A DNA stretch of 40,562 bases from JASFRS01 sp050114795 (GCA_050114795.1 JASFRS010000003.1:1-40562); one strand, 5' to 3'. Positions 8,682 through 17,080 are shown, numbered from the stretch's first letter. The notes: a model not told the origin generated them from the sequence alone. Program-made: numbers and translations.

Positions 8682-9525
8682 CGCCCTCCCTCCCCTGCGT
8701 GAAGTTATTGCTGCTCACGACTTGGGCGCAAAGAAATCAATGGGGCAGAATTTCCTCCTCGATCTAAATCTGACCGGGAAAATTGCGCTTTCTGCTGGCG
8801 ATCTTGAAAACAGTGTCATTTACGAAGTCGGCCCTGGCCCTGGCGGCCTTAGTCGGGCGTTACTTTTTCATGGCGCGAAAAAACTGATCGTCATTGAGAA
8901 GGATGAACGGTGTCTGCCTATTCTGGCAGACATATCTGCGGCCTATCCTGGTCGATTGAGCGTTCAACATGCAGATGCCTTGACGATTGACGAACAATCG
9001 CTTGTAGGGGATCAAAAAGCCAAAGTCGTTGCCAATTTACCCTATAATGTAGGAACGGCACTGCTAGTTAAATGGCTAAGCGCCCCGAATTGGCTACCCT
9101 GGTACGATAATCTGACTCTGATGTTTCAGAAAGAGGTCGCAGAACGCATTGTGGCCACGCCCGGTTCCAAAGCTTACGGGCGTTTAAGTATTTTGTCGCA
9201 GTGGCGGTCAAAGGCCAAGAAACTCTTTGATTTGCCGCCCAGAGCCTTTACACCACCACCTAAAGTCACATCATCCGTTGTGCAAATAACGCCCTTCATG
9301 CCGAGTACAAATATCAAGCCTAAAAGCCTTGAAAATATTACGGCTGCAGCCTTTGGTCAAAGGCGTAAAATGTTGCGCGCAGCTTTAAAACCCCTCGTTC
9401 GGGACAGTGAAGCGTTATTGCTTCAAGCTGGCATTGACCCAAAATCAAGGGCGGAGACCCTAAGTGTTGAAGATTTCATTCGCTTGACTGAGCATTATGA
9501 ACTCAATGCGCAAGCAGATCGTTGA
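8671..9525 (+). CDS. rsmA: 16S rRNA dimethyladenosine transferase (KsgA)
   Basis: This enzyme dimethylates two adjacent adenosines near the 3' end of 16S rRNA (A1518 and A1519 in E. coli numbering) late in small-subunit assembly. The 284-residue product shows KKSMGQNFL (21-29), the SAM-binding motif EVGPGPGGL (52-60), the catalytic NLPY (122-125), and a C-terminal helical domain with FGQRRKMLR. The start is a GTG at 8671 that overlaps the end of pdxA; no better ATG exists before the conserved GQNFL block. Its 3' end overlaps the convergent gmk gene by 23 bases. Confidence 0.96.
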   Translation: MTRDALPPLREVIAAHDLGAKKSMGQNFLLDLNLTGKIALSAGDLENSVIYEVGPGPGGLSRALLFHGAKKLIVIEKDERCLPILADISAAYPGRLSVQHADALTIDEQSLVGDQKAKVVANLPYNVGTALLVKWLSAPNWLPWYDNLTLMFQKEVAERIVATPGSKAYGRLSILSQWRSKAKKLFDLPPRAFTPPPKVTSSVVQITPFMPSTNIKPKSLENITAAAFGQRRKMLRAALKPLVRDSEALLLQAGIDPKSRAETLSVEDFIRLTEHYELNAQADR

Positions 9526-10144
9526 TCAGCGCCTTTAACTCAGGCTCACGGCGCTTCCTACGGAAACGCTCAATTTCAAGAATCTTAGAAATTTTAGCAA
9601 AACAAACGTCTTTATCTTCATTGACGATGACATAGTCATATTCATCCCAATGGCTGATTTCTTCACGCGCTTTTGCCATTCTTTTCGCAACAACCTCGTC
9701 GCTGTCCTGCGCCCTTGTTTTCAAACGTTGTTCCAATGTTTCCATTGACGGGGGCAAGAGAAAAATAGACACCAGGACTTCTTTCTCCTGATCCTTGGAA
9801 ACAATCTGCTGTGTGCCCTGATAGTCGATATCAAAAAGGACATCTTTGCCCTGTCTGAATATCGCCTCAACTTCCGACTTCAACGTTCCATAAAGATTGC
9901 CGTGAACAGTCGCATATTCGAGAAAAGCGCCTTCCTCGATCAGCTCTTTAAACCTGTCTTCGCTAACAAAATGATAGTGTTTTCCATCAATTTCACCCGC
10001 CCGCGGTGCGCGCGTTGTGGCAGAAACAGAGACTTGGATGCCGTCATCATCTGCAAGCAGCATATTAGACATAGTTGTCTTTCCCGCACCGGATGGTGAT
10101 GACAAAACAAACATCAAGGGAGTGTGCGGTGTGTTCGCGCTCAT
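9503..10144 (-). CDS. gmk: Guanylate kinase
   Basis: Guanylate kinase phosphorylates GMP to GDP with ATP. The 213 residues are a standard length. The P-loop is SSPSGAGKTTMS (15-26), and the GMP-binding region follows with STTRAPRAGEIDGKHYHF-type residues at about 40-58 and the lid region further on. It is the last gene of the minus-strand series mltG-yicC-gmk, twelve bases after yicC. Pairing of yicC with gmk is common in bacteria. Its last codons overlap rsmA on the other strand. Confidence 0.97.
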   Translation of the reverse strand: MSANTPHTPLMFVLSSPSGAGKTTMSNMLLADDDGIQVSVSATTRAPRAGEIDGKHYHFVSEDRFKELIEEGAFLEYATVHGNLYGTLKSEVEAIFRQGKDVLFDIDYQGTQQIVSKDQEKEVLVSIFLLPPSMETLEQRLKTRAQDSDEVVAKRMAKAREEISHWDEYDYVIVNEDKDVCFAKISKILEIERFRRKRREPELKALINDLLAH

Positions 10145-10156
10145 AATCGTCTCGGT

Positions 10157-11044
10157 TTATTCCAGGTTTTTAACTTGCTCGCGAACCTGCTCAATCACGG
10201 ACTTCAGGTTTAACCCAACCTGTGTCAATTCGCTGCTTGTAGATTTTGAACATAATGTATTGGCTTCACGGAAGAATTCCTGCGCCAGAAAGTCAAATGC
10301 CCGCCCTATGGCCTGATTTGACGTCAATAAATTTCGAGCAGCCTCAACATGGCCTTTCAGTCGGTCCAATTCTTCACGTACATCCGCCTTTGTTGCAAGG
10401 AGAGCAACTTCCTGAGCAATGCGATCTTGATCAATTTGGGCGTGCTCTGCGATCAGTGTAGAGACCTGCTCTTTCAACCGTTCAAGTAATTTCGCAGGTT
10501 GGTCCGCTGCACATGCCTCTGCTTGCGTGATTAAAGCAGCGATTTCATCGACCTGACCGGTTAAAACACCAGCAAGTCGTGCTCCCTCATCACTGCGGGA
10601 ACTATTCAAATCCCGCGCAGCATCTTCCAGGGATTTTCCAAGAGCTGAGGTCAACGCATTTTTAGCTTCATCATCCAAATCAATATTGGAAAATTCAGCA
10701 ACACCTCGCAAAGCTAAAAGGTCCGCGGCCCGCGCCGGTTTAAAATCAAACCGATCCTCAAGCGTTTTTGCAGCCTTCGCATAAGCTTCTAAAACCGCGT
10801 CGTTAATGACTACATTGGCGGCTTGACTGCCCGGATCGAGATTTATGAAAACATTGATATTTCCACGTTGAATGAATTTAGAAAGGTGGTCGCGAACGAC
10901 GGATTCCAGACCTTCAAATACCGCTGGCAATCGGGGCCTTATTTCCAGACCTTTGCCATTAACGGCTTTAAGCTCCACCTTCCAGCTAAGGCCTACTGCT
11001 GCGCCTTCTGAACGGCCATAACCGGTCATGCTTTTTATGGTCAT
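10157..11044 (-). CDS. yicC: YicC family endoribonuclease
   Basis: YicC-family proteins are conserved ring-shaped endoribonucleases; the E. coli member has been linked to decay of the small RNA RyhB. The 295-residue product starts with the hallmark MTIKSMTGYGRSEG and ends with the conserved block REANTLCSKS...GLNLKSVIEQVREQVKNLE (the DUF1732 region). The ATG overlaps the mltG stop by four bases. Its biological target in this organism cannot be deduced from the sequence. Confidence 0.93.
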   Translation of the reverse strand: MTIKSMTGYGRSEGAAVGLSWKVELKAVNGKGLEIRPRLPAVFEGLESVVRDHLSKFIQRGNINVFINLDPGSQAANVVINDAVLEAYAKAAKTLEDRFDFKPARAADLLALRGVAEFSNIDLDDEAKNALTSALGKSLEDAARDLNSSRSDEGARLAGVLTGQVDEIAALITQAEACAADQPAKLLERLKEQVSTLIAEHAQIDQDRIAQEVALLATKADVREELDRLKGHVEAARNLLTSNQAIGRAFDFLAQEFFREANTLCSKSTSSELTQVGLNLKSVIEQVREQVKNLE

Positions 11045-12084
11045 TGCGCGACCTCTCTCATTTCCCGACGCCGCTTGGCCTTAATTAGGCGCCATTTACG
11101 TACATTGGCGTTATGCTCCGACAATGTACGCGCAAAAGCGTGGCCACCGTTGCCGTCCGCAACGAAATATAACGCATCAGTCTCTTCCGGTTGCACGGCT
11201 GCGCGCAGCGATTCCACACCCGGATTTGCGATTGGGCCAACAGGTAGGCCCCTTATGCGATAGGTGTTATAAGCTGTGTCGGAATCCAAATCCCGAACGC
11301 TGATGGGTCGATCTAGTCGGCCCTGTGCAATGCCGTAGATAACCGTAGGGTCTGACTGCAGTCTTATATTACGGCGAAGGCGATTGATGAAAACACCTGC
11401 CACAAGGCGGCGCTCTTCAGCTAATCCCGTCTCTTTCTCAATAATCGACGCCAAAATCAATGCATCACGAGGCGTTCCCAAGGGCAGGTCATCTGCACGC
11501 TCCCGCCAGATATTAGCCAAAGCATCACGCATTGCGATCTGCATCCGGGAAATAAGGGACTGACGTTCATCACCACGGGCGAAAAAATAAGTCTCAGGCA
11601 GCAAACTGCCCTCTTCAATCGCCTCTTCCGCAATCGTTCCAGCCAGTCGTTCCTCAGCCTTTAATGCGTCAATCACATCAAGAACAGTTGCACCTTCGGG
11701 AACCGTAAAACGGTGTAATATAACGTCACCCGATTGCAGCAACGCCAGGATATCAGCCATTGAAGCATCTGCAGGAATTTCATACTCACCTGTTTTTATA
11801 GGCTGGCGGTCTTCAAACAAGCGCGCATTCATCCGGAATATGAAGGGATTGGATATAGCACCTTCACGATGGAGCATATAAGCTGCTTGGTTCAAACCCA
11901 TTCCGGGTTCAACAAAGACGACTTTATTTTCGTCCAAAGGACCGTCCGAGATGAAGCCAAGTTTGAGATAACCAAAACTCAGCAGTACCACCGCAATAGT
12001 CACAATGACACCAAGCGCGAAAAGCCGGGACTTTAACCCGGCTTTTGCACGTTTTTTCGTTTTATTATCAGGCGCTTCGCCCAC
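11041..12084 (-). CDS. mltG: Endolytic murein transglycosylase MltG
   Basis: MltG cleaves nascent glycan strands in the inner-membrane face of the periplasm and is thought to set glycan chain length. A short basic cytoplasmic N-terminus is followed by one transmembrane helix (about 22-44), a LysM-like region (about 55-120) and the YceG catalytic domain. The catalytic motif is ASIIEKETG (212-220), followed by FINRLRRNIRLQSDPTVIYG. The length of 347 residues is typical. The gene starts four bases after fabF, in the well-known fabF-mltG order, and overlaps yicC. Confidence 0.95.
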   Translation of the reverse strand: MGEAPDNKTKKRAKAGLKSRLFALGVIVTIAVVLLSFGYLKLGFISDGPLDENKVVFVEPGMGLNQAAYMLHREGAISNPFIFRMNARLFEDRQPIKTGEYEIPADASMADILALLQSGDVILHRFTVPEGATVLDVIDALKAEERLAGTIAEEAIEEGSLLPETYFFARGDERQSLISRMQIAMRDALANIWRERADDLPLGTPRDALILASIIEKETGLAEERRLVAGVFINRLRRNIRLQSDPTVIYGIAQGRLDRPISVRDLDSDTAYNTYRIRGLPVGPIANPGVESLRAAVQPEETDALYFVADGNGGHAFARTLSEHNANVRKWRLIKAKRRREMREVAQ

Positions 12085-12088
12085 GATC

Positions 12089-13354
12089 TTAAGCTACCTC
12101 TTTAAAGATAACACTCGCATTTGTGCCACCAAAGCCAAAGGAATTTGACAGCGCTGCACGCACTTCCCGCTCCTTCGCCTTTAACGGCACGAGATCAATA
12201 CCATCACAGCCTTCACTTGGATTTTCCAAGTTCAAAGTTGGCGGAACAATATTATCACGGATAGACAAAATGGAGAAAATCGCTTCCACGGCACCTGCAG
12301 CACCCAGCAAATGTCCAATCGCCGACTTTGTCGAAGACATGGACACCGTATTTGCTGCATTACCCAGTAAGCGTTTAACAGCGCCAAGCTCAATCTCATC
12401 ACCCTTCGGCGTAGATGTGCCGTGAGCATTGATATAATCGAGATCAGATGGGTTCATTTCTGCTGATTTCATCGCAGCTAACATTGACCGATAGGCACCA
12501 TCGCCATCTTCAGCCGGAGCTGTGACATGATAGGCATCACCGGACATGCCGTAGCCAACGACTTCCGCGTAGATTTTTGCGCCGCGTTTCTTCGCATGTT
12601 CATATTCTTCTAGAACAACAACACCGGCACCCTCACCCATAACAAAGCCATCACGACCTACATCCCATGGACGGGATGCCGTATGCGGTGCATCATTATA
12701 AGATGTGGAAAGCGCTTTCGCCTGAGCAAATCCGGCAATGCCGATCGGGCAGATGGCGCCTTCAGCGCCGCCTGCAACCATGACATCAGCATCACCCCAC
12801 TTAATCAGCCGTGCCGCATCACCAATTGCGTGCGCTCCGGTTGAGCACGCCGTTACAACAGCGTGGTTCGGACCTTTTAAGCCATAGCGGATGGAGACTT
12901 GGCCTGAAACCAGGTTGATCAAACGCCCTGTAATAAAGAACGGGCTAACACGGCGTGGACCACGCTCATGTAAAATGATTGAGGCCTCTTCAATGCCTGG
13001 TAATCCACCAATGCCGGAACCAATCATCACACCGGCGCGAAGCTTTTCTTCTTCGCTCAAATCGGTCAGGCCGGCATCGGCCATCGCTTTATCCGCAGCC
13101 CCCATGCCGTAAACGATGAAAGGGTCAACCTTGCGAATTTCTTTGGCAGCCATATGCGCTTCAGCATCATATGTGCCATTGGTCCCATCACCCGGTTTTA
13201 CCTCGCAGGCAATGGTGCAAGCCATATTACTTGCGTCGAAACGTGTGATTTGGCCCGCACCAGATTTTCCTGCTAACAGGCTCGACCATATTTCTTCAAC
13301 ATCCGCACCCAAGGGAGTGACTGCACCCAGCCCTGTTACGACAACACGCCGCAT
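12089..13354 (-). CDS. fabF: Beta-ketoacyl-ACP synthase II
   Basis: FabF condenses malonyl-ACP with acyl-ACP in fatty acid elongation. The 421-residue chain carries the Cys-His-His triad: Cys170 in VVTACSTGAH, His311 in NAHGTSTPKGD and His348 in KSAIGHLLGAAGA. AGGAG sits about nine to ten bases before the ATG. It lies downstream of acpP but is separated from it by a strong hairpin terminator, so it probably depends on read-through or its own promoter. The following mltG gene is only four bases away. Confidence 0.97.
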   Translation of the reverse strand: MRRVVVTGLGAVTPLGADVEEIWSSLLAGKSGAGQITRFDASNMACTIACEVKPGDGTNGTYDAEAHMAAKEIRKVDPFIVYGMGAADKAMADAGLTDLSEEEKLRAGVMIGSGIGGLPGIEEASIILHERGPRRVSPFFITGRLINLVSGQVSIRYGLKGPNHAVVTACSTGAHAIGDAARLIKWGDADVMVAGGAEGAICPIGIAGFAQAKALSTSYNDAPHTASRPWDVGRDGFVMGEGAGVVVLEEYEHAKKRGAKIYAEVVGYGMSGDAYHVTAPAEDGDGAYRSMLAAMKSAEMNPSDLDYINAHGTSTPKGDEIELGAVKRLLGNAANTVSMSSTKSAIGHLLGAAGAVEAIFSILSIRDNIVPPTLNLENPSEGCDGIDLVPLKAKEREVRAALSNSFGFGGTNASVIFKEVA

Positions 13355-13415
13355 AAGCCTTCTCTCCTATTCGAGATTTCCCAAATACGCCCCAATTACC
13401 CCAGCAAACACATTT

Positions 13416-13460
13416 GAAAAAGCACGAGGCGCTGTTCAAGCACAGCGCCTCGCCATATTT
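13416..13460. terminator. Intercistronic terminator between acpP and fabF
   Basis: A perfect 10-base inverted repeat CGAGGCGCTG (13425-13434) / CAGCGCCTCG (13443-13452) encloses an 8-base loop. On the minus strand (the transcribed one) it is followed by TG and CTTTTTC, a typical intrinsic terminator. The plus-strand side also has a T run (13457-13462) after CCA. It lies about 30 bases past the acpP stop. Confidence 0.85.
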
Positions 13461-13483
13461 TTTCGACCAAGACGCCTAATGAA

Positions 13484-13720
13484 TTAGGAAGCGTTTTCTT
13501 GGATAAAATCGATCGCATCCTTAACGGTCAGGATCTTTTCTGCCGCATCATCGGGAATTTCGACGCCGAATTCTTCTTCAAACGCCATCACCAATTCAAC
13601 GGTGTCCAGGCTGTCTGCGCCTAAATCGTCGATAAAGCTGGCGGTATCTGTCACTTTGGACTCATCAACGCCCAGATGTTCGACCACAATTTTCTTTACG
13701 GTAGCCGCTGTGTCGCTCAT
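13484..13720 (-). CDS. acpP: Acyl carrier protein
   Basis: ACP carries growing acyl chains on a phosphopantetheine arm through fatty acid synthesis. The 78-residue acidic protein has the attachment site DDLGADSLDTVEL with Ser37 as the modified residue, followed by the helix FEEEFGVEIPDDAAE. GAGG is ten bases before the ATG. The gene sits between fabG and fabF in the classic order. The strong terminator just after it would let this abundant protein be made in excess of FabF. Confidence 0.98.
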   Translation of the reverse strand: MSDTAATVKKIVVEHLGVDESKVTDTASFIDDLGADSLDTVELVMAFEEEFGVEIPDDAAEKILTVKDAIDFIQENAS

Positions 13721-13842
13721 TCGTTTAATTCCTCAAAGCTTCTTGCCACAAATCTTGCTCTTTCCCCCCTGTAAGGGTCAAGTCGGTGACTGCCTAGTCC
13801 TTTTTGCGCACGAGGCCAAGCGTTTTTTGACCCCGTCACTTT
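13721..13842 (-). other. fabG-acpP intergenic region
   Basis: The 122 bases between fabG and acpP are longer than other gaps in this run and could hold an acpP promoter. TTGACC occurs in the minus-strand reading, but the -10 options at the right distance are poor, so I do not call one. A short TGAC/GTCA hairpin with flanking A and T runs lies near 13836-13855, too weak to call a terminator. Confidence 0.35.
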
Positions 13843-14583
13843 TTATAGCATGGCCATTCCGCCGTTAACATGCAAGGTCTGACCTGTAATATAGCCTGCT
13901 TCATCGCTTGCTAAAAATAATGTGGCAGCAGCCACATCCGCGCCTGAACCAAGCTTTCCAGCGGGTATTGCACCCAGTAAAGCTTCTTTTTGTGCGTCCG
14001 GTAAAACATCGGTCATCGGCGTTTCAATAAAGCCTGGGGCTACACAATTCACAGTTATATTCCGACTTGCGACCTCTTGGGCCAGCGATTTGGACATACC
14101 AACCAGGCCCGCTTTGGCGGCAGCATAATTGGTTTGACCCGGATTGCCCGTCGCCCCGACCACAGAAGTGATAGAGATTATACGGCCAAAACGGTTTTTC
14201 ATCATTGGCCGTAAAGAGGCTTTAGCTAAACGGAAAGCGGCGGTCAAATTTACGTCCAAAACGGCCTGCCATTCTTCATCCTTCATCCGCATGGCTAGAT
14301 TATCACGTGTGATTCCCGCATTATTTACGAGAATATCAATGCCACCCATAGCTTCAACTGCCTGCGGGACAAGTTGATCAACAGCCGCCAGATCAGACAA
14401 ATTACAAGGCAGACAATGAACGCCCTCACTGCCCAACTCATCCGCCAGTGCCTGAAGCTTTTCTTCACGGGTACCTGAAATCGCAACAATCGCGCCATGG
14501 GACTTTAATGCGCGGGCTATGTCCCCGCCGATTCCCCCTGTTGCTCCTGTTACCAGGGCGCGTTTGCCTGAAAGGTCAAACAT
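13843..14583 (-). CDS. fabG: 3-oxoacyl-ACP reductase
   Basis: FabG reduces 3-ketoacyl-ACP with NADPH in the fatty acid cycle. It is a classical short-chain dehydrogenase of 246 residues, with the cofactor motif TGATGGIG (12-19), NNAG (87-90), and the catalytic set Ser140, Tyr153 and Lys157 (NYAAAK). AAGGAG stands seven bases before the ATG. Placement directly after fabD and before acpP separates it from generic short-chain dehydrogenases, such as the one at 24996. Confidence 0.97.
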   Translation of the reverse strand: MFDLSGKRALVTGATGGIGGDIARALKSHGAIVAISGTREEKLQALADELGSEGVHCLPCNLSDLAAVDQLVPQAVEAMGGIDILVNNAGITRDNLAMRMKDEEWQAVLDVNLTAAFRLAKASLRPMMKNRFGRIISITSVVGATGNPGQTNYAAAKAGLVGMSKSLAQEVASRNITVNCVAPGFIETPMTDVLPDAQKEALLGAIPAGKLGSGADVAAATLFLASDEAGYITGQTLHVNGGMAML

Positions 14584-14594
14584 TCTAATGCTCC

Positions 14595-15539
14595 TTAAGA
14601 AATAGATTCTGCAAAACTATCGATTGAGGCCATATCGCCGATGGCCGAGCCGGAAAGTGAACGATCTATACGCCGCGTCAGCCCACTTAAAACTTTACCT
14701 GCGCCAAGTTCGACCAAATCGGTCACGCCAAACTCTGCCAGTCGCATAACGCTTTCCCGCCAACGCACAGACCCTGTGACTTGGTTCACCAACAAATCTC
14801 TGATTTGATCAGGGTCTTCGACCTTATCTGCGGTCACATTAGCAATTAGGGGCACAACTGGTGCGGATATAGTGGCATCAGCCAATGCATCCCTCATTTC
14901 ATCAGCCGCAGGCTGCATCAAGGGGCAATGGAATGGCGCACTAACGGGAAGCAAAACAGCGCGTTTTGCGCCCTTTTCCTTCGCCAGTTCCGTCGCCTTC
15001 TCAACCGCATCCTTATGACCTGACACCACGACCTGGCCCGGTGCATTATCGTTGGCAGAGGTGCAAACACGCCCGCCTTGCGCCGCAGCTTCAGCGATTT
15101 CCTGCGCGTCAGCAAAATCCAGACCTAATAAAGCTGCCATCGCACCTTCTCCAACAGGAACAGCACGCTGCATGGCCTGACCGCGCAGTCTTAAAAGACG
15201 CGCCGTGTCTGCAATGCTGAGAGACCCCGCTGCTGCTAAAGCAGAATATTCGCCCAGGCTATGTCCAGCAACATAGCTGCAATTGTCTTTTAATGGCCCA
15301 ATACGGTCTTCCAGCACCCTTACAACAGCCATAGACACAGCCATGAGTGCGGGTTGCGTATTTTCAGTCAGACGAAGGTCATCTTCCGGTCCGTCAAAAA
15401 TGATTTTAGACAGATGCGCATCCAAGGCATCATCAACCTCTTCAAAGACAAGCCTGGCCTTGGCTTCAGCATCAAATAAATCTTTTCCCATACCAACAAA
15501 CTGGCTGCCCTGGCCTGGAAATACGAAGGCGCGCGTCAT
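14595..15539 (-). CDS. fabD: Malonyl-CoA:ACP acyltransferase
   Basis: FabD loads malonyl groups onto ACP. The open frame extends upstream to 15608, but the start at 15539 is preferred: it has GGGGA eight bases upstream and begins MTRAFVFPGQGSQFVGMG, exactly where family members begin. That gives 313 residues. Catalytic Ser94 is in AGHSLGEYSA, Arg119 in LRLRG and His204 in SAPFHCPLM. It is the first gene of the fab group, read away from the ribosomal protein operon. Confidence 0.96.
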   Translation of the reverse strand: MTRAFVFPGQGSQFVGMGKDLFDAEAKARLVFEEVDDALDAHLSKIIFDGPEDDLRLTENTQPALMAVSMAVVRVLEDRIGPLKDNCSYVAGHSLGEYSALAAAGSLSIADTARLLRLRGQAMQRAVPVGEGAMAALLGLDFADAQEIAEAAAQGGRVCTSANDNAPGQVVVSGHKDAVEKATELAKEKGAKRAVLLPVSAPFHCPLMQPAADEMRDALADATISAPVVPLIANVTADKVEDPDQIRDLLVNQVTGSVRWRESVMRLAEFGVTDLVELGAGKVLSGLTRRIDRSLSGSAIGDMASIDSFAESIS

Positions 15540-15581
15540 GATTAAAATCCCCATTCGGCAAATTACTGAAATCGCCCCCTG

Positions 15582-15608
15582 CTTATAGGCTTTTTTACCC
15601 GTGAACAA
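15582..15608 (-). promoter_or_regulatory. Possible fabD promoter
   Basis: In the minus-strand reading, TTGTTC (15608-15603) and TATAAG (15587-15582) lie 15 bases apart, a little short of the usual 16-18. The position, about 45 bases before the fabD ATG, is reasonable. Weak call. Confidence 0.25.
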
Positions 15609-15612
15609 GCGC

Positions 15613-15640
15613 TTGCCTTTATATTGAAAATCACTATAGT
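15613..15640 (+). promoter_or_regulatory. Probable promoter of the rpsF operon
   Basis: TTGCCT (15613-15618) and TATAGT (15635-15640) are separated by 16 bases. Transcription would start near 15647, leaving a leader of about 90 bases before rpsF. No other gene lies in the 200-base fabD/rpsF gap. Confidence 0.5.
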
Positions 15641-15651
15641 GCGCCTCCTCA

Positions 15652-15672
15652 GCGGCAGGCTATGCCTGTTGC
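15652..15672 (+). promoter_or_regulatory. Hairpin at the 5' end of the rpsF leader
   Basis: GCGGCAGGC (15652-15660) can pair fully with GCCTGTTGC (15664-15672), including two G-U pairs, around a three-base TAT loop. It lies just downstream of the predicted transcription start. Many rpsF leaders carry an autoregulatory site for the S6:S18 complex; the known apical CCG feature is not evident here, so the role of this hairpin is open. Confidence 0.4.
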
Positions 15673-15739
15673 ATGGAAGTTTAGTTGGATCCAGCTGTTT
15701 CAAACACAAGAGGTTCGACGTTATATAGAGGAGACGGAC

Positions 15740-16102
15740 ATGCCGCTTTATGAGCATGTATTTCTGGCGCGCCAGGATATCCAAACGGCGCAGGTCGATG
15801 CCATTTCGGCCGAAATCACCGCCACCATTGAAGAAATGGGCGGAAAAGTCACAAAAACCGAATATTGGGGTTTGAAAAACCTCGCTTACCGGATCAAGAA
15901 GAATCGTAAAGCGCATTATGTGCTTTTGAATGTTGATGCCCCTGCTGCAGCTCTGCATGAGGTTGAGCGCAAGGAACGCATCCATGATGATGTTCTTCGT
16001 GCCATGACCATTCGGGTCGAAGAATTGGAAGAAGGTCCAAGCGCGATGCTTCGTGCCAAAGACCAGAAAGACAAGCGCGGTGACCGCGGTCGTCGTCGTT
16101 AA
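15740..16102 (+). CDS. rpsF: 30S ribosomal protein S6
   Basis: S6 binds 16S rRNA with S18 in the platform of the small subunit. The start at 15740 is chosen because AGAGGAG is six bases upstream and the protein begins MPLYEHVFLARQD, as in homologues; an in-frame ATG at 15662 would add an unrelated 26-residue extension. The 120-residue product has the core KVTKTEYWGLKNLAYRIKKN and a basic tail ending GRRR. It is followed after 26 bases by rpsR. Confidence 0.98.
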   Translation: MPLYEHVFLARQDIQTAQVDAISAEITATIEEMGGKVTKTEYWGLKNLAYRIKKNRKAHYVLLNVDAPAAALHEVERKERIHDDVLRAMTIRVEELEEGPSAMLRAKDQKDKRGDRGRRR

Positions 16103-16128
16103 TTAGAGCAGGTTAGAGGAGAATACCC

Positions 16129-16353
16129 ATGCGTAAGCCATTCTGGCGTCGTCGTAAGAGCTGCCCTTTCACTGCTCCGGACGCACCGAAAATTGATTAT
16201 AAAGACGTACGTTTGTTGCAGGGCTTTGTGTCCGAACGCGGCAAAATCGTCCCAAGCCGGATCACAGCCGTATCCGCTAAACATCAACGTGAACTTGCCC
16301 GCGCAATCAAACGCGCTCGGCATCTGGGCCTGCTGCCCTATGTGGTCAGCTAA
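16129..16353 (+). CDS. rpsR: 30S ribosomal protein S18
   Basis: S18 partners S6 on the small subunit platform. The 74-residue basic protein has the hallmark segments FRRRKSCPF-like (here WRRRKSCPF), DYKDVRLLQGFVSERGKI and ARAIKRARHLGLLPYV. A strong site, AGAGGAG, precedes the ATG. Middle gene of the rpsF-rpsR-rplI operon. Confidence 0.98.
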   Translation: MRKPFWRRRKSCPFTAPDAPKIDYKDVRLLQGFVSERGKIVPSRITAVSAKHQRELARAIKRARHLGLLPYVVS

Positions 16354-16373
16354 GGCGTCGAGGAGAACAGATC

Positions 16374-17009
16374 ATGCAAGTTATTCTGCTTGAACGTGTC
16401 GAAAAACTCGGCCAGATGGGCGATGAAGTCACGGTAAAACCCGGCTTTGCCCGCAATTTCCTTCTGCCTCGTGGTAAAGCGCTGCGTGCCAATGATGCCA
16501 ATCGTGCATTATTCGAAAGCCGCCGTGCAGAAATCGAAGCGGAAAATCTGAAACGCCGTGAAGAAGCGGAAGCTGTTGCCAAGAAGATCGAAGGCAAAAA
16601 AGCTGTTCTGCTGCGTCAAGCTGGCGATACCGGTCAACTTTACGGTTCCGTATCCACACGCGACGTGGCTGAAGCTTTGGAACAAGATGGTGTTAAAATC
16701 CTGCGCTCTCAAGTGCAGTTGGACCGCCCGATCAAAGCTTTAGGTCTGCACGAAGTGCGCGTGTCCTTGCACCCGGAAGTCATCATCACCATTTCCGTTA
16801 ACGTTGCGCGCTCCGCTGAGGAAGCTGAGCTTCAAGAAAGCGGCGTTGATATGACTTTGACGGTCTTTGAACGCGAAGAGCTTGCTGCAAAAGCTGAAGC
16901 GGAAGCTGCCGAAGCAGCGGCAGCGGAAGAAGCTGAAGCCGCCGCGGCTGAAGAAGCAGCTGAAGCTGAAGTCGCTGAAGAAAACAGCGAAGAAGAAGCT
17001 TCTAACTAA
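16374..17009 (+). CDS. rplI: 50S ribosomal protein L9 with acidic C-terminal tail
   Basis: L9 binds 23S rRNA and bridges neighbouring ribosomes; it helps maintain reading frame. The N-terminal domain starts MQVILLERVEKLGQMGDEV and contains GFARNFLLPRGKA. A connecting helix (about 41-75) and the C-terminal domain (about 80-150, with GSVSTRDVAEAL) follow. The bacterial norm is about 149 residues; this one has 211, the extra 55 or so being almost only alanine and glutamate. Such tails are common in this class. GAGGAG lies seven bases upstream. A strong terminator follows. Confidence 0.97.
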   Translation: MQVILLERVEKLGQMGDEVTVKPGFARNFLLPRGKALRANDANRALFESRRAEIEAENLKRREEAEAVAKKIEGKKAVLLRQAGDTGQLYGSVSTRDVAEALEQDGVKILRSQVQLDRPIKALGLHEVRVSLHPEVIITISVNVARSAEEAELQESGVDMTLTVFEREELAAKAEAEAAEAAAAEEAEAAAAEEAAEAEVAEENSEEEASN

Positions 17010-17033
17010 GCAAAAGCTTCCAAAGAATAAGAG

Positions 17034-17067
17034 CGGCGGGTGAGCATAAGCTCCCTGCCGTTTTTTT
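17034..17067 (+). terminator. Rho-independent terminator of the rpsF-rpsR-rplI operon
   Basis: CGGCGGG (17034-17040), a bulged T, then GAGC (17042-17045) pair with GCTC (17050-17053) and CCTGCCG (17054-17060) around an ATAA loop. Seven T follow at once (17061-17067). It starts 24 bases after the rplI stop. Confidence 0.92.
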
Positions 17068-17080
17068 ATCCACTTTTCCC

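Noticed and set aside
13836..13855. A terminator after fabG
   Set aside because: The TGAC/GTCA stem has only four pairs and lies partly within the last fabG codons; it is too weak to call.
15662..15739. An extended rpsF start at 15662
   Set aside because: The added residues do not belong to S6, and the strong ribosome binding site is directly before 15740.
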